Counted from the first letter of the stretch, positions 32,932 through 41,152 are shown. The stretch is DNA of 41,859 nucleotides from an uncultured Selenomonadales bacterium (GCA_937901445.1 CALDHY010000096.1:1-41859); one strand, 5' to 3'. Numbers and translations are program-made. The notes: generated by a model not told the origin, from the sequence alone.

Positions 32932-33100
32932 TGTACTTTCTTTGTCCATAGCCACAAAGAAAGTACCAAAGAAAAGGCGTAGCCCGTCAGGGTTTTTCAC
33001 GTCGAACAAAAAGTAATTCACAGATTATCGCCGCGTCCTACGGGTTTTACTAATTCGTACTCACAAGCAAAAACAAAGACGGGCTATTCATTACAAATTT
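32932..33100 (+). repeat. dispersed intergenic palindromic repeat, copy C
   Basis: GTACTTTCTTT/AAAGAAAGTAC hairpin (32934-32967), CCAAAGAAAA, a GCCCGTC arm (32983-32989) followed by AGGGTTTTTCACGTC, then the GACGGGC arm (33078-33084) followed by TATTCATTACAAA. Same order as copy A on the minus strand. It accounts for most of the 32900-33160 gap. Confidence 0.8.
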
Positions 33101-33137
33101 TTTTGTACTTGCGCGTACACGGACGCCAAAAATTTTT

Positions 33138-33178
33138 GTCTAATCCGTAGCCCTTATTCCTTAGCCCTTAGCCCCTAA
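33138..33178 (+). repeat. degenerate heptamer array at the metallophosphoesterase 3' end
   Basis: Units such as CTAATCC, CCCTTAT, TCCTTAG and CCCTTAG in tandem. The array runs into the last codons and stop of the gene at 33161. Confidence 0.7.
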
Positions 33179-34330
33179 TTTAAAATAGGCAACTTCCGGC
33201 GGCGTAAACAATCTGAAACAAAACCAACTGCCGCAACCCGAATGAACGTAGCAGTAGCTGTCGCCACTTTGAAACATTCCGCGCGTATACTTGAAAATTT
33301 CCAGCAAGTGCAAGCCCCAAATTTGCCCGCCGTGCGTATGCCCCGTCAAAGTCAATGGAATATTTTTTAAAGCTGCAACGTCGAAAAATTCAGGGTGATG
33401 CGCCAATAAAATTACAGTGGCGTTGTAGGGAACATCGGCAAGTGCTTTTTCAAGGTATTCTTTCGTTTGACTGTAAAAAAGTTCATCCTGCTGTCCGCGC
33501 CCGCCGCTCTTCATAACGGGAGCCGCCGGAGGATAATCCACGCCAATTACATACAAATTTGAAGTTACTCGCGCAGATTTATTTACAAGCCAATGAATTT
33601 TTGTCTTTGAAAGTTCAGCCTCAATGTGATTAATGCCCCTGAAATGTTCGTGGTTGCCGTGACAATAATAAACCCCGTACTTGAATTTTTCGCAGTAGCT
33701 GTCAACAAGTTTTATTGCCGTGTCATTCAAATCCACGTCGTCAAAAATATCACCCGTTATTACCAAAATATCCGGTTTGGCGGCTGCAATTTTATCTAAA
33801 AGTCTTTCAAGGCGTTCAATCGAAAAATACGCGCCCAAATGTATGTCCGAAATCTGCGCGACGGTAAAATTTTGCAATTCCGGCGGCAGTTTGCTAATTG
33901 GAATGTCAAAAAATCTGTCAACAATTTCCATTCGTTCAACGCGGTTGCCGTACAATGAAACTGCAAGCGACATCGCAGGATAAAGCAGGCTGTACTTTAA
34001 AGCCCTGCGCCGTTCAGGATTGTAAGGCGTTGGTTTATGAAATTGCCGGTAAATCGCACGAACAATCAGCGCAATTATTACAAGCCCGCCGCAAAATAAC
34101 TGCGTCAATAAAAAAACTGTGCTGAAACTTCCAAGTATTTCAACCGCCGTGCTCGGAATATAATCACGAATCAAAAAGCCGCAAATAATTATTAAAATTA
34201 ACGCCACGTCGGCAAAAGTTAAAATTCTGAAAACGCGCGTTTTATTTTCGCCCGTCCATAAAAAATTGACGCTGATTAAACCTAAACAAAGAATCAACGC
34301 CAAAATTCCGGCTGTAACCATTAAAAACAT
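33161..34330 (-). CDS. membrane-anchored metallophosphoesterase (YkuE-like)
   Basis: A 389-residue protein with three hydrophobic helices in the first 95 residues and a calcineurin-like phosphoesterase domain from about 150. Metal and catalytic motifs appear in order: SDIHLG (D162, H164), TGDIFDD (D194), HGNHEH (N226, H227), LLAHHPEF and GHTHGGQ. Relatives act on membrane or lipid-linked phosphates (YkuE, UDP-diacylglucosamine hydrolase-like); the substrate is unknown. The ATG lies behind GGAG that overlaps the folD stop, so it is co-transcribed with folD. Confidence 0.9.
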   Translation of the reverse strand: MFLMVTAGILALILCLGLISVNFLWTGENKTRVFRILTFADVALILIIICGFLIRDYIPSTAVEILGSFSTVFLLTQLFCGGLVIIALIVRAIYRQFHKPTPYNPERRRALKYSLLYPAMSLAVSLYGNRVERMEIVDRFFDIPISKLPPELQNFTVAQISDIHLGAYFSIERLERLLDKIAAAKPDILVITGDIFDDVDLNDTAIKLVDSYCEKFKYGVYYCHGNHEHFRGINHIEAELSKTKIHWLVNKSARVTSNLYVIGVDYPPAAPVMKSGGRGQQDELFYSQTKEYLEKALADVPYNATVILLAHHPEFFDVAALKNIPLTLTGHTHGGQIWGLHLLEIFKYTRGMFQSGDSYCYVHSGCGSWFCFRLFTPPEVAYFKLGAKG

Positions 34331-34333
34331 TTT

Positions 34334-35197
34334 TCAAACTCCAATTTGTAATTTTACGGCGGTTACAACATTTTTCATAAGCATTGCAACCGTTAAAAGA
34401 CCAACGCCGCCGGGTACGGGCGTTATTGCGCTTGCAACTTCAACCGCCGCGTCAAAATCTACATCGCCGACTAATTTTTTCGGCGCAATTCGATTTATTC
34501 CAACGTCAACTACAACCGCGCCGGGTTTAATCATGTCAGCCGTAACAAATTTTGGCTTACCCATTGCCGCAACCAAAATATCAGCTGCGCGCGTAATTTC
34601 GGCAAGATTTTTTGTATGTGAATGACAAACTGTAACGGTTGCATGCCGCGCCATTAAAAGGTGCAGCATCGGTTTACCAACTATATTACTGCGTCCAATT
34701 ATAACAGCGCGTTTGCCGTCAATTTCAATTCCTGCCAAGTCTAACATTTCAATACAACCGGCGGGCGTGCAAGGTACAAGCGCGGGACTGCCCGTAACCA
34801 GTTTTCCGACGTTCACGGGGTGGAAGCCGTCAACATCTTTAAGCGGGTCGATACGGTTTAAAATTTCTTCAGAATGGGCTTTAATTGCGTCCGGCAGCGG
34901 CAGTTGTACCAAAATACCGTTAATTGTTTTATCTGCGTTGAGTTCGTCAATTTTCGCCAAAAGTTCGTCTTTAGTGGTTGACGCGGGCATTTCCACAACT
35001 TCAGATTTTATTCCGAGTTCTTCGCAAGCTTTATGTTTGTTGCGAACGTAGACTTGAGACGCGGGATTTTCGCCTACGATTATTACTGCAAGTCCCGGCG
35101 TTACGTTGTAATTATTTTTAAGTTTTTCGACTTCAAGTCGCGCAGATTCTTTTATTTGTGCGGCGAACTCTTTTCCATATAAAATTTTTGCACTCAT
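34334..35197 (-). CDS. folD: bifunctional methylenetetrahydrofolate dehydrogenase/cyclohydrolase
   Basis: Converts 5,10-methylene-THF to 10-formyl-THF in the cytosol. The protein is 287 residues from the ATG at 35197, behind AAAGGAG; an upstream in-frame start is inferior. Signatures are YVRNKHKACEELGI (catalytic lysine near 56), GILVQLPLP near 95, the Rossmann segment IGRSNIVGKP near 163 and PVPGGVGLLTVAML near 260. It pairs metabolically with glyA. It is followed by the metallophosphoesterase gene with three bases between. Confidence 0.97.
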   Translation of the reverse strand: MSAKILYGKEFAAQIKESARLEVEKLKNNYNVTPGLAVIIVGENPASQVYVRNKHKACEELGIKSEVVEMPASTTKDELLAKIDELNADKTINGILVQLPLPDAIKAHSEEILNRIDPLKDVDGFHPVNVGKLVTGSPALVPCTPAGCIEMLDLAGIEIDGKRAVIIGRSNIVGKPMLHLLMARHATVTVCHSHTKNLAEITRAADILVAAMGKPKFVTADMIKPGAVVVDVGINRIAPKKLVGDVDFDAAVEVASAITPVPGGVGLLTVAMLMKNVVTAVKLQIGV

Positions 35198-35253
35198 TAA
35201 AAATTTCTCCTTTGTCAAAATAAGGATTTTACTTAACCACTAACCAATATAAC

Positions 35254-36057
35254 CTATTTTCCTAAATCGGCAGATTTTTCTGACGCGGCAATAACCGCCT
35301 CAATTAACGCACTTCTGAAATTATTTTTTTCCAAAATACGAATACCTTCAATGGTAGTACCGGCAGGACTTGTAACTCTGTCGCGCAGTACGTCGGGGTG
35401 TTCGCCCGTTTCAAGTACCATTTTAGCCGCGCCGAGTAAAGTTTGTGCGGCAAGTTCGATAGCATAATTTCTTGGAAGACCGGCGGCAACTCCGCCATCT
35501 GCAAGCGCGTCAATCATCAAAAAAGCATAAGCGGGACCGGAGCCGCTTAAACCTGTTACGGCGTCCATAAGTTTTTCGTCAACTTCGACTGCGCGCCCAA
35601 TAGCCGACCAAAATTTTTTTGCAAGTGCAAAATTTTCAGGCGTTGCATTTTTGCCCGCCGTGTAAGCCATCATACCTTCACCAACCAAAACTGCAACATT
35701 CGGCATAACGCGAATAACTTTTTGATTAGGTAAAGCTTTTTCAAGTTTTTCAAGTTTGAAGCCGGCAACGACCGACATTACCAAAGTTGACGCCTTAATA
35801 TTTTTTTGAACTTCGGCAAGTGCCGCGTTTACATCTTTTGGCTTAACTGCGATAATCAGCAAGCTAATTTTTTCTGCGAAAGTTTCAAAGTCTGCTGCCG
35901 CGTTAATCGAATATTTTTCTGTCAAATAATCACGTCGCGCAGGGATTTTTTCTGCCACAAAAATATTTTCCGGCGCAAAAAGTTTTTGGGCAATACCTTT
36001 AATGACTGATTCGGCAAGTGCGCCGCCGCCGATAAATCCAACGCTAAAATTTTCCAT
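35254..36057 (-). CDS. proC: pyrroline-5-carboxylate reductase
   Basis: Catalyses the last step of proline synthesis with NAD(P)H. The 267-residue length is typical. The N-terminal dinucleotide motif is GFIGGGALAESV, and the C-terminal signature SGSGPAYAFLMIDALADGGVAAG (about 160-182) with DRVTSPAGTTIEG near 226 is diagnostic. The ATG at 36057 overlaps the stop of the DUF896 gene (TGATG), so the two are coupled. Other proline genes (proA, proB) are not in the window. Confidence 0.97.
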   Translation of the reverse strand: MENFSVGFIGGGALAESVIKGIAQKLFAPENIFVAEKIPARRDYLTEKYSINAAADFETFAEKISLLIIAVKPKDVNAALAEVQKNIKASTLVMSVVAGFKLEKLEKALPNQKVIRVMPNVAVLVGEGMMAYTAGKNATPENFALAKKFWSAIGRAVEVDEKLMDAVTGLSGSGPAYAFLMIDALADGGVAAGLPRNYAIELAAQTLLGAAKMVLETGEHPDVLRDRVTSPAGTTIEGIRILEKNNFRSALIEAVIAASEKSADLGK

Positions 36058-36302
36058 CAATGAATCACTCGCCTTAAATTAATATTTTGTTGAGTTAAAA
36101 TTTTTTTCTTTTTTTTTACGGGTGTTGGAGGCGCGTCCGCAAATTCTATGTTGTCAAGTAAATTTGTGACTTGCGCTCGAATTGCCGTCAAATAAATTTC
36201 ATAAAGCTTTTTTTGCTCGGCGGCTTCTTCATCTGAAAGACCGACCGTGCGCTTTTTACGCGCCAATTCATTTATTCTTGCCAAAAGTTCAGGCGTTATC
36301 AA
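36057..36302 (-). CDS. DUF896 (YnzC-like) small protein
   Basis: About 81 residues from the TTG at 36302, which sits at good spacing behind GAGGAG; a GTG nine bases upstream overlaps that site. The core TPELLARINELARKKR, GLSDEEAAEQKKLYEIYL and IRAQVTNLL match the short helical-hairpin DUF896 family (B. subtilis YnzC/YneA-operon proteins). The C-terminal tail is lysine-rich. Its ribosome site overlaps the stop of the preceding PLD-ATPase gene and its own stop overlaps proC, making a coupled trio. Function unknown. Confidence 0.85.
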   Translation of the reverse strand: MITPELLARINELARKKRTVGLSDEEAAEQKKLYEIYLTAIRAQVTNLLDNIEFADAPPTPVKKKKKILTQQNINLRRVIH

Positions 36303-36314
36303 ATGAATCACTCC

Positions 36315-38408
36315 TCATTTAAAAATATTTTTGAATTTCTCTAAAAGTGAAGGTTCATAGTCAATAAATCTGTAAAATTCTTTCTTTTTCAGAAACCGGT
36401 TGACACCAATTCCAAAATCTGAAGCAATGCAAGTTTCATCAAGGAAATTTATCAGTTTATCTTTTTGCGCTTTAACGTTGGTTGAGTTTTTAAAAATTTC
36501 GTCGATATTAACTTGAATTGTATCGCCCTTGTCAATGAAACAACTTTTATTGGCGAAAAATAATCTGCGCCACGTTTCAACTTTGCGCGTTTCGTAGTCA
36601 CTGAAAATTTCACGCGGAAAATATTTTGGAACGTCAACGCCGCTTTCTTCATAGTAACTCAAAAAAATTTTTCGTGTCAATTTCAAAAAATCATCAATGC
36701 TGAAAATTTCGGCATTATCGCAAATTGCCTGCGCATATCTGAAAGTAAAATCTTTGAAAAGTTCGTCGTCAAGCCCCGAGTGGATATTTCGCAGATATTC
36801 GACTGATTCACGTTTTCTTTTTGAATTGAACATACTGCTGACTTCAAGATAATAAATTCGCCGCACAACTTGCCCGCTTGAGGAAAAATCTTGCAGATTC
36901 GTCGTACCAATCAAAGTGCCGACGGGTTCGCGCGGAATTTCATTCGCAAGGCTTTTAATCATTTCTTCGCCCTTTTGCGCGGAATTACTGCGCTTGAAAA
37001 AATTCAAACTTATTTCATCTGCGAAAATCGGCATTAAGTTATTACCCTTAATCATTGAAAAAATTATTCCCGCCGTGTCCAGTTCTCTTGAATAATCGTA
37101 AATTTGCTTAGCATCTGTTTGCCCCACAAGTGCCGCCGCAAATCTTAGCGCGGTAGTTTTGCCGGATTCTTTTATACCGCCCAAAATGCAAAAAAGAGGT
37201 ATATCTGCAACGGCGGATTTATCATACAGCATTGAACATTTTTGACGAATTTTCCAGATAAACGGCGCGGTAAATGCATACAGAATCAATTCATAAATTT
37301 TTGCCGGAATAATTTCATCCGGCGTCACGGCGAAATCATAATAAGCTTGCGTAAACTGATTTATTTTTTCAAGCGTCAACTTTATTTTTTCTTTGTCAAT
37401 CGGCGCAGAATAAATTTCTGCCACTTCAGAATCTGTAATTTTTTTGCGCAGTTTATAATTGTTTTCATCCATCAGCAAAACTTCTCGAATATCGACAAAG
37501 TCATTTTTATTTTTGGGTTTAAAAATTTTATGAAAAGCCTCGCGCAGGAGATTTTTATTGGCAAAAAGCGCGGCGGGCGATTTAACTTTGAAAACGCCGT
37601 CTTTACTTTTTGGAGCTAATACAACTTCTATAATTCTTTTTGCTGTATCAATATCCTTTTTTTCTTCCTCAATCAGCGCGGCGCGTTGTTGAAAAATTTC
37701 CATTTGCTCTTCAGAAACTATCAACTCAATATCGTTATTTTTGAACTTATCCAAAAGAATTTCAACATTGGTATCGGGCGAAATTGTTACAATCGATTTA
37801 TCTTTTTTGTAACTGCGGCGGCAAATTTCAGGAATGTAATCGTTAGTTTGTTTCAAAAGATAATTAAAACGCGCCAAATAAATTTCATACAAAGTTTTTG
37901 AATCGTCGATACGAATATTTTCAAAGTTGCGGTTTTCAGAATTAAACGCGGAGTTGCTGAAATTCGCCGAACCAATGATAACGCGATAATCGCCGGTTTC
38001 TTCATTGGCAAGTAAATAAATTTTGTCGTGAATCATAACGCCGGGCTTGCCATAGCGAATTTGAATGTTATTTTCAACGACAAGATTTTTAGTTTCATCC
38101 GGCAATTCATTAAAAAATTTTACGCTGTCATCGCTTTTAAACCGCGCAGTAATACCGTCACTAAATTTATTGAGGTTGTCAACGTTATCAATTCCCAAAA
38201 TAAAAATTACCGAATGAAAATCTTTGACAGTTTCTGCAAAAAATTTGGGCGAAGAAACATAGCTGACAGCCTTAAAATCTTTATAGCGTCGAGCGTCGAA
38301 AATTTCATTGACTGTCATTTTTGCAACGGCTGAATTGTACACCACAAAAAGACTTTCCGGCGAAATTTTTTCTGCCGCGTCAAACAAACTCATAGAGTTA
38401 TCTTTCAT
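36315..38408 (-). CDS. phospholipase D-like nuclease domain fused to a P-loop ATPase
   Basis: A 697-residue protein with an unusual fusion. The N-terminal region holds one PLD/HKD motif: H127-x-K129 (MIHDKIYLL), then GSANFSNSAF with N149. Single-HKD proteins of this kind dimerise and often cut nucleic acids. A charged helical middle (200-390) leads to an AAA+-like ATPase (about 395-530): Walker A GIKESGKT (411-418), Walker B-like LMPIFADE (458-465), sensor IGTTN (500-504) and arginines R516/R517. The C-terminal 150 residues are helical and may bind DNA. Phage primase-helicase, terminase or defence proteins are possible analogues; the family is not known to me. It shares a transcript with DUF896 and proC. 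Confidence 0.82.
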   Translation of the reverse strand: MKDNSMSLFDAAEKISPESLFVVYNSAVAKMTVNEIFDARRYKDFKAVSYVSSPKFFAETVKDFHSVIFILGIDNVDNLNKFSDGITARFKSDDSVKFFNELPDETKNLVVENNIQIRYGKPGVMIHDKIYLLANEETGDYRVIIGSANFSNSAFNSENRNFENIRIDDSKTLYEIYLARFNYLLKQTNDYIPEICRRSYKKDKSIVTISPDTNVEILLDKFKNNDIELIVSEEQMEIFQQRAALIEEEKKDIDTAKRIIEVVLAPKSKDGVFKVKSPAALFANKNLLREAFHKIFKPKNKNDFVDIREVLLMDENNYKLRKKITDSEVAEIYSAPIDKEKIKLTLEKINQFTQAYYDFAVTPDEIIPAKIYELILYAFTAPFIWKIRQKCSMLYDKSAVADIPLFCILGGIKESGKTTALRFAAALVGQTDAKQIYDYSRELDTAGIIFSMIKGNNLMPIFADEISLNFFKRSNSAQKGEEMIKSLANEIPREPVGTLIGTTNLQDFSSSGQVVRRIYYLEVSSMFNSKRKRESVEYLRNIHSGLDDELFKDFTFRYAQAICDNAEIFSIDDFLKLTRKIFLSYYEESGVDVPKYFPREIFSDYETRKVETWRRLFFANKSCFIDKGDTIQVNIDEIFKNSTNVKAQKDKLINFLDETCIASDFGIGVNRFLKKKEFYRFIDYEPSLLEKFKNIFK

Positions 38409-38471
38409 AAAAATTCACCCGCAGAAATTATAACAAATTCGCCAAAAAATAAAAACCTTAAAATAATTTTC

Positions 38472-38500
38472 TTGACAGTCAAGGCGCGCGCCGCTATAAT
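38472..38500 (+). promoter_or_regulatory. consensus sigma-70 promoter for rpmH
   Basis: Perfect TTGACA (38472-38477), a 17-base spacer and perfect TATAAT (38495-38500), the strongest promoter in the window. A small GTTG...CAAC inverted repeat at 38509-38523 follows in the leader. Confidence 0.92.
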
Positions 38501-38559
38501 CTTTAGTGTTGTCATTTGGCAACGGGGTTATTTTTGATATTAATCAGGAGGTGTCCTGT

Positions 38560-38694
38560 TTGAAAAGAACATTTCAGCCGAATTCCAGTTGGCGTAAAAA
38601 AACGCATGGATTTCGTGAACGTATGAAGACTAAGGGCGGTCGTCAAGTCATTAAAAGGCGTCGTCAACGCGGCAGAAAATTGCTTACAGCATAA
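38560..38694 (+). CDS. rpmH: 50S ribosomal protein L34
   Basis: The 44-residue L34 starts at TTG 38560 behind AGGAGGTG; the sequence [20 protein letters not shown] and the following [23 protein letters not shown] are diagnostic, so the upstream ATG in frame is not the start. It is a component of the large ribosomal subunit. It begins the rpmH-rnpA-yidD-yidC-jag cluster. Confidence 0.98.
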   Translation: MKRTFQPNSSWRKKTHGFRERMKTKGGRQVIKRRRQRGRKLLTA

Positions 38695-38706
38695 GATAGC
38701 GCGGCA

Positions 38707-38734
38707 GGTCACTAAGTACGGTGACCTTTTTTTC
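38707..38734 (+). terminator. rho-independent terminator or attenuator between rpmH and rnpA
   Basis: GGTCAC (38707-38712) pairs with GTGACC (38721-38726) around 8 bases and is followed by seven T. It lies inside the cluster, so it would lower rnpA expression relative to rpmH. Confidence 0.85.
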
Positions 38735-38755
38735 TTGTTATGCAGAGGATTTTTT

Positions 38756-39103
38756 ATGTTTGAACTTGGAAGAAATAAAATTTTGCGCGGCAAAAATGAA
38801 TTTAACACCGTCCATTCAAAAGGGCATTCGTTTGCCAATCGTGAAATTGTACTTTACGTTTTGGAAGATGAAACTTTGAAGGGCAAGGCAGGTTTTGCCG
38901 CCGGTAAAAAGTTGGGTTGCGCCGTCATTCGTAACCGCGTCAAAAGAATCCTGCGCGAGGCGTACAGATTGAATCAGCATAAAGTTAATCCGAACTGCGC
39001 AATAATTCTTGTCGGCAGAAAAAATCTTGTTGGCGCAAAAGTTGACGTTGCAATTAAATCTTTTTGCGATATTTGCCGCCGCGCCAAAATTTGGATTGAT
39101 TGA
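38756..39103 (+). CDS. rnpA: ribonuclease P protein component
   Basis: A 115-residue basic protein from the ATG at 38756 behind AGAGGA. It helps the RNase P RNA cut the 5' leader from pre-tRNA. The signature [16 protein letters not shown] (RNR motif) is complete, along with GFAAGKKLG. It follows the internal terminator after rpmH and ends one base before yidD. Confidence 0.96.
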   Translation: MFELGRNKILRGKNEFNTVHSKGHSFANREIVLYVLEDETLKGKAGFAAGKKLGCAVIRNRVKRILREAYRLNQHKVNPNCAIILVGRKNLVGAKVDVAIKSFCDICRRAKIWID

Positions 39104-39104
39104 C

Positions 39105-39314
39105 ATGACAAAAATTCTTATAGCCGCCGTTCGATTTTATCAAAAATGGTTATCGCCGCTGAAACCGCCTGCTTGCAGATTTTATCCTACTTGTTCAGCT
39201 TACGCCGTCGAGGCTCTGCAAAAGTACGGCTGGAAACGCGGCACTTTTTTAACAGTCAAACGAATTTTGCGCTGTCAACCGTTTTGCAAAGGCGGCTATG
39301 ATCCCGTTCCATAA
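39105..39314 (+). CDS. yidD: membrane protein insertion efficiency factor
   Basis: A 69-residue YidD homologue starting at the ATG one base after the rnpA stop. The motifs [49 protein letters not shown] are complete, with the conserved cysteines. It is thought to assist YidC. A longer frame upstream is open but lies inside rnpA. Confidence 0.95.
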   Translation: MTKILIAAVRFYQKWLSPLKPPACRFYPTCSAYAVEALQKYGWKRGTFLTVKRILRCQPFCKGGYDPVP

Positions 39315-39318
39315 TAGA

Positions 39319-39345
39319 GGTTAGGGGTTAGGGGCTAGGGGTTAG
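39319..39345 (+). repeat. heptamer array after yidD (GGTTAGG type)
   Basis: Four units of GGTTAGG/GGGCTAG type directly after the yidD stop. It is the reverse complement of the arrays at 28345, 31272 and 33138, so it has the same orientation relative to the gene it follows. Confidence 0.75.
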
Positions 39346-39551
39346 TTTTAGCGACCGTGTGCACGCAAGCTCACAAAAATTTTAACAATTCAGGCAGTAG
39401 TTTTTAGCGTCCGTGTGCACGCAAGCTCACAAAAATTTTAGCAATTAAGGCAGTAGTTTTGAGCGTCCGTGTGCACGCAAGCACATAAAAATTTTAGCAA
39501 TTAAGGCAGTAGCTTTTAGCGATCGTGTGCACGCAAGCACACATAAAAATC
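39346..39551 (+). repeat. 56-bp tandem repeat, four copies
   Basis: Copies begin at 39346, 39402, 39458 and 39514 (the last partial), with an exact 56-base period and few differences. Each holds CGTGTGCACGCAAGC, where GTGTGC can pair with a GCACAC-like segment, and a shared AATTAAGGCAGTAG. The array and the heptamers fill the 39315-39607 gap between yidD and yidC. Confidence 0.95.
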
Positions 39552-39607
39552 TAATCCATCAAATCTTTGAGAGATAGGGAATTTTCCTTAGAAAAGGAAG
39601 TGAAGTT

Positions 39608-40288
39608 TTGGAAGAACCTTTTTTCTTGATGAGTGTTTTTTCGCCAATAACTGACTTGTTCACGGCGGTTTTAAATTCGCTGTATTCGATGCTTGAAAAT
39701 TTCGGCGTCGGCAGTTACGGGCTCGCAATTATCGTACTGACAATAATTATAAAAATAATTTTGTACCCGCTGACAAAAAAGCAAATTCAATCAATGAAGG
39801 CAATGCAAGAAATTGCGCCGAAAATGAAAAAGTTGCAGGAAAAGCACAAAGATAACCCGCAACTCCTGCAACAAAAAATGATTCAGCTTTATCAAGATGC
39901 GGGCGTTAATCCAATGGCGGGCTGTCTGCCAATGCTGATTCAAATGCCAATTTTAATGGCAATGTATTATACTTTTTTCAGTTTCGACTACGGCGGCGGC
40001 GCACCGTCATTTTTGTGGGTGCCGAATTTATCTGAAACAGATCCTACTTATATTTTGCCGCTCATTGCCGCAGCTACAACTTTTTTAATGCAAAAAATTT
40101 CGACCGTTGAAACTAATCAACAAACTAAAATTATGATGATTTTTTTCCCGCTCTTTATGGGATTTATCAGCATAAATCTTCCCGCCGGACTTGTACTTTA
40201 TTGGGCAACTCAAAACGTTGTTCAAATTGTTCAGCAACTTTTAATTTACCGAAATATTGATACAAATTCTGAAAAGGGGACGGCTTAA
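39608..40288 (+). CDS. yidC: YidC/Oxa1 membrane protein insertase (short form)
   Basis: A 226-residue insertase that helps membrane proteins fold into the bilayer. It has the Gram-positive-like short architecture: no large periplasmic P1 domain and no lipobox. Helices lie at about 35-55, 105-125, 148-163 and 170-200; the conserved LAIIVLTIIIKIILYPLTKKQ segment contains the hydrophilic-groove basic residue, and NPMAGCLPMLIQMPI is diagnostic. The TTG at 39608 has AAAAGGAAG upstream; an ATG seven codons in is an alternative. Two bases separate it from jag. Confidence 0.94.
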   Translation: MEEPFFLMSVFSPITDLFTAVLNSLYSMLENFGVGSYGLAIIVLTIIIKIILYPLTKKQIQSMKAMQEIAPKMKKLQEKHKDNPQLLQQKMIQLYQDAGVNPMAGCLPMLIQMPILMAMYYTFFSFDYGGGAPSFLWVPNLSETDPTYILPLIAAATTFLMQKISTVETNQQTKIMMIFFPLFMGFISINLPAGLVLYWATQNVVQIVQQLLIYRNIDTNSEKGTA

Positions 40289-40290
40289 AA

Positions 40291-41085
40291 ATGACTATTG
40301 AAAAAACAGGTAAAACTGTGGAGGACGCACTAAACGCGGCACTTGAAGAACTAGGCGTGGCTGCCGAAAATGTTGAATACGAAATTTTAGAAAATCCCTC
40401 AAAAGGTTTTTTTGGATTCGGCGCAAAGCCCGCCAAAATTCTTGTCAAACTAAAAGAAATGCCCGCTGAAGTTAAAACCGAAATTCCTGAACCCGTCGTA
40501 ACTTCTGAAGTGCAAGTTGAAGAAAATATCGCCGAAAAAATTGAGCCCATACTTGAAGAAACTAAAATTACTCCAACTGAAAATTTGCCCGCCGAAGAAA
40601 TTAAACCTGCCTTTGATAAAGCGGTTGTTATCGACGCCGCAAAAAATTTTCTGGCTGAAGTTTTTAACGCAATGAAAATTGAAGTTGCCGTTAATGCCGT
40701 CGAAAATGATTCTGAAGTCGTTTTGGATTTAGTCGGAAAAGATTTGGGCGTTTTGATTGGCAAGCACGGACAAACTTTAGACGCCCTGCAATATCTTACA
40801 AACTTGACTGCCAATGCTCATGACGCTGAAGAAAAAGTTTATTTTGTACTAGACGTTGAAAATTACAGGCAAAGGCGCGCAACTGCTCTAAAAAAACTGG
40901 CAAAAAGCGTAGCCGAGCGCGTCGTTCGTACGCGGCAGGATGTTAAGCTGGAACCAATGAGCCGCACGGAACGCAAAGTCATTCATACCGCGTTGCAAAA
41001 TAATTCAAGGGTTGAAACTCACAGCGCGGGCGAAGACCCTTACCGCTATATTATCGTTTCATTGAAAAAAAAGTCTAAAGGTTGA
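40291..41085 (+). CDS. jag: RNA-binding protein Jag/KhpB
   Basis: A 264-residue protein with an N-terminal Jag_N domain (1-50, with GKTVEDALNAALEELG and GFFGFG), an acidic Glu/Pro-rich linker (about 60-110), a KH domain with the IGKHGQ loop (about 150-157), and a C-terminal R3H domain (about 195-260, with RTERKVIH). KhpB with KhpA binds RNA and affects cell division and envelope genes in Firmicutes. Its place after yidC is the usual one. Confidence 0.95.
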   Translation: MTIEKTGKTVEDALNAALEELGVAAENVEYEILENPSKGFFGFGAKPAKILVKLKEMPAEVKTEIPEPVVTSEVQVEENIAEKIEPILEETKITPTENLPAEEIKPAFDKAVVIDAAKNFLAEVFNAMKIEVAVNAVENDSEVVLDLVGKDLGVLIGKHGQTLDALQYLTNLTANAHDAEEKVYFVLDVENYRQRRATALKKLAKSVAERVVRTRQDVKLEPMSRTERKVIHTALQNNSRVETHSAGEDPYRYIIVSLKKKSKG

Positions 41086-41100
41086 GGTTTTAAATTTCAG

Positions 41101-41130
41101 GGGCTGGAATTTTCCGGCTCTTATTTTTTT
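41101..41130 (+). terminator. terminator after jag
   Basis: GGGCTGGAA (41101-41109) pairs imperfectly with TTCCGGCTC (41112-41120), followed by TTATTTTTTT. Confidence 0.7.
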
Positions 41131-41152
41131 GCTATAATTCTTAGACCCTAAT

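Noticed and set aside
39346..39551. Possible CRISPR array
   Set aside because: The 56-base units are repeated throughout, with no unique spacers between short repeats, and no cas genes are nearby.
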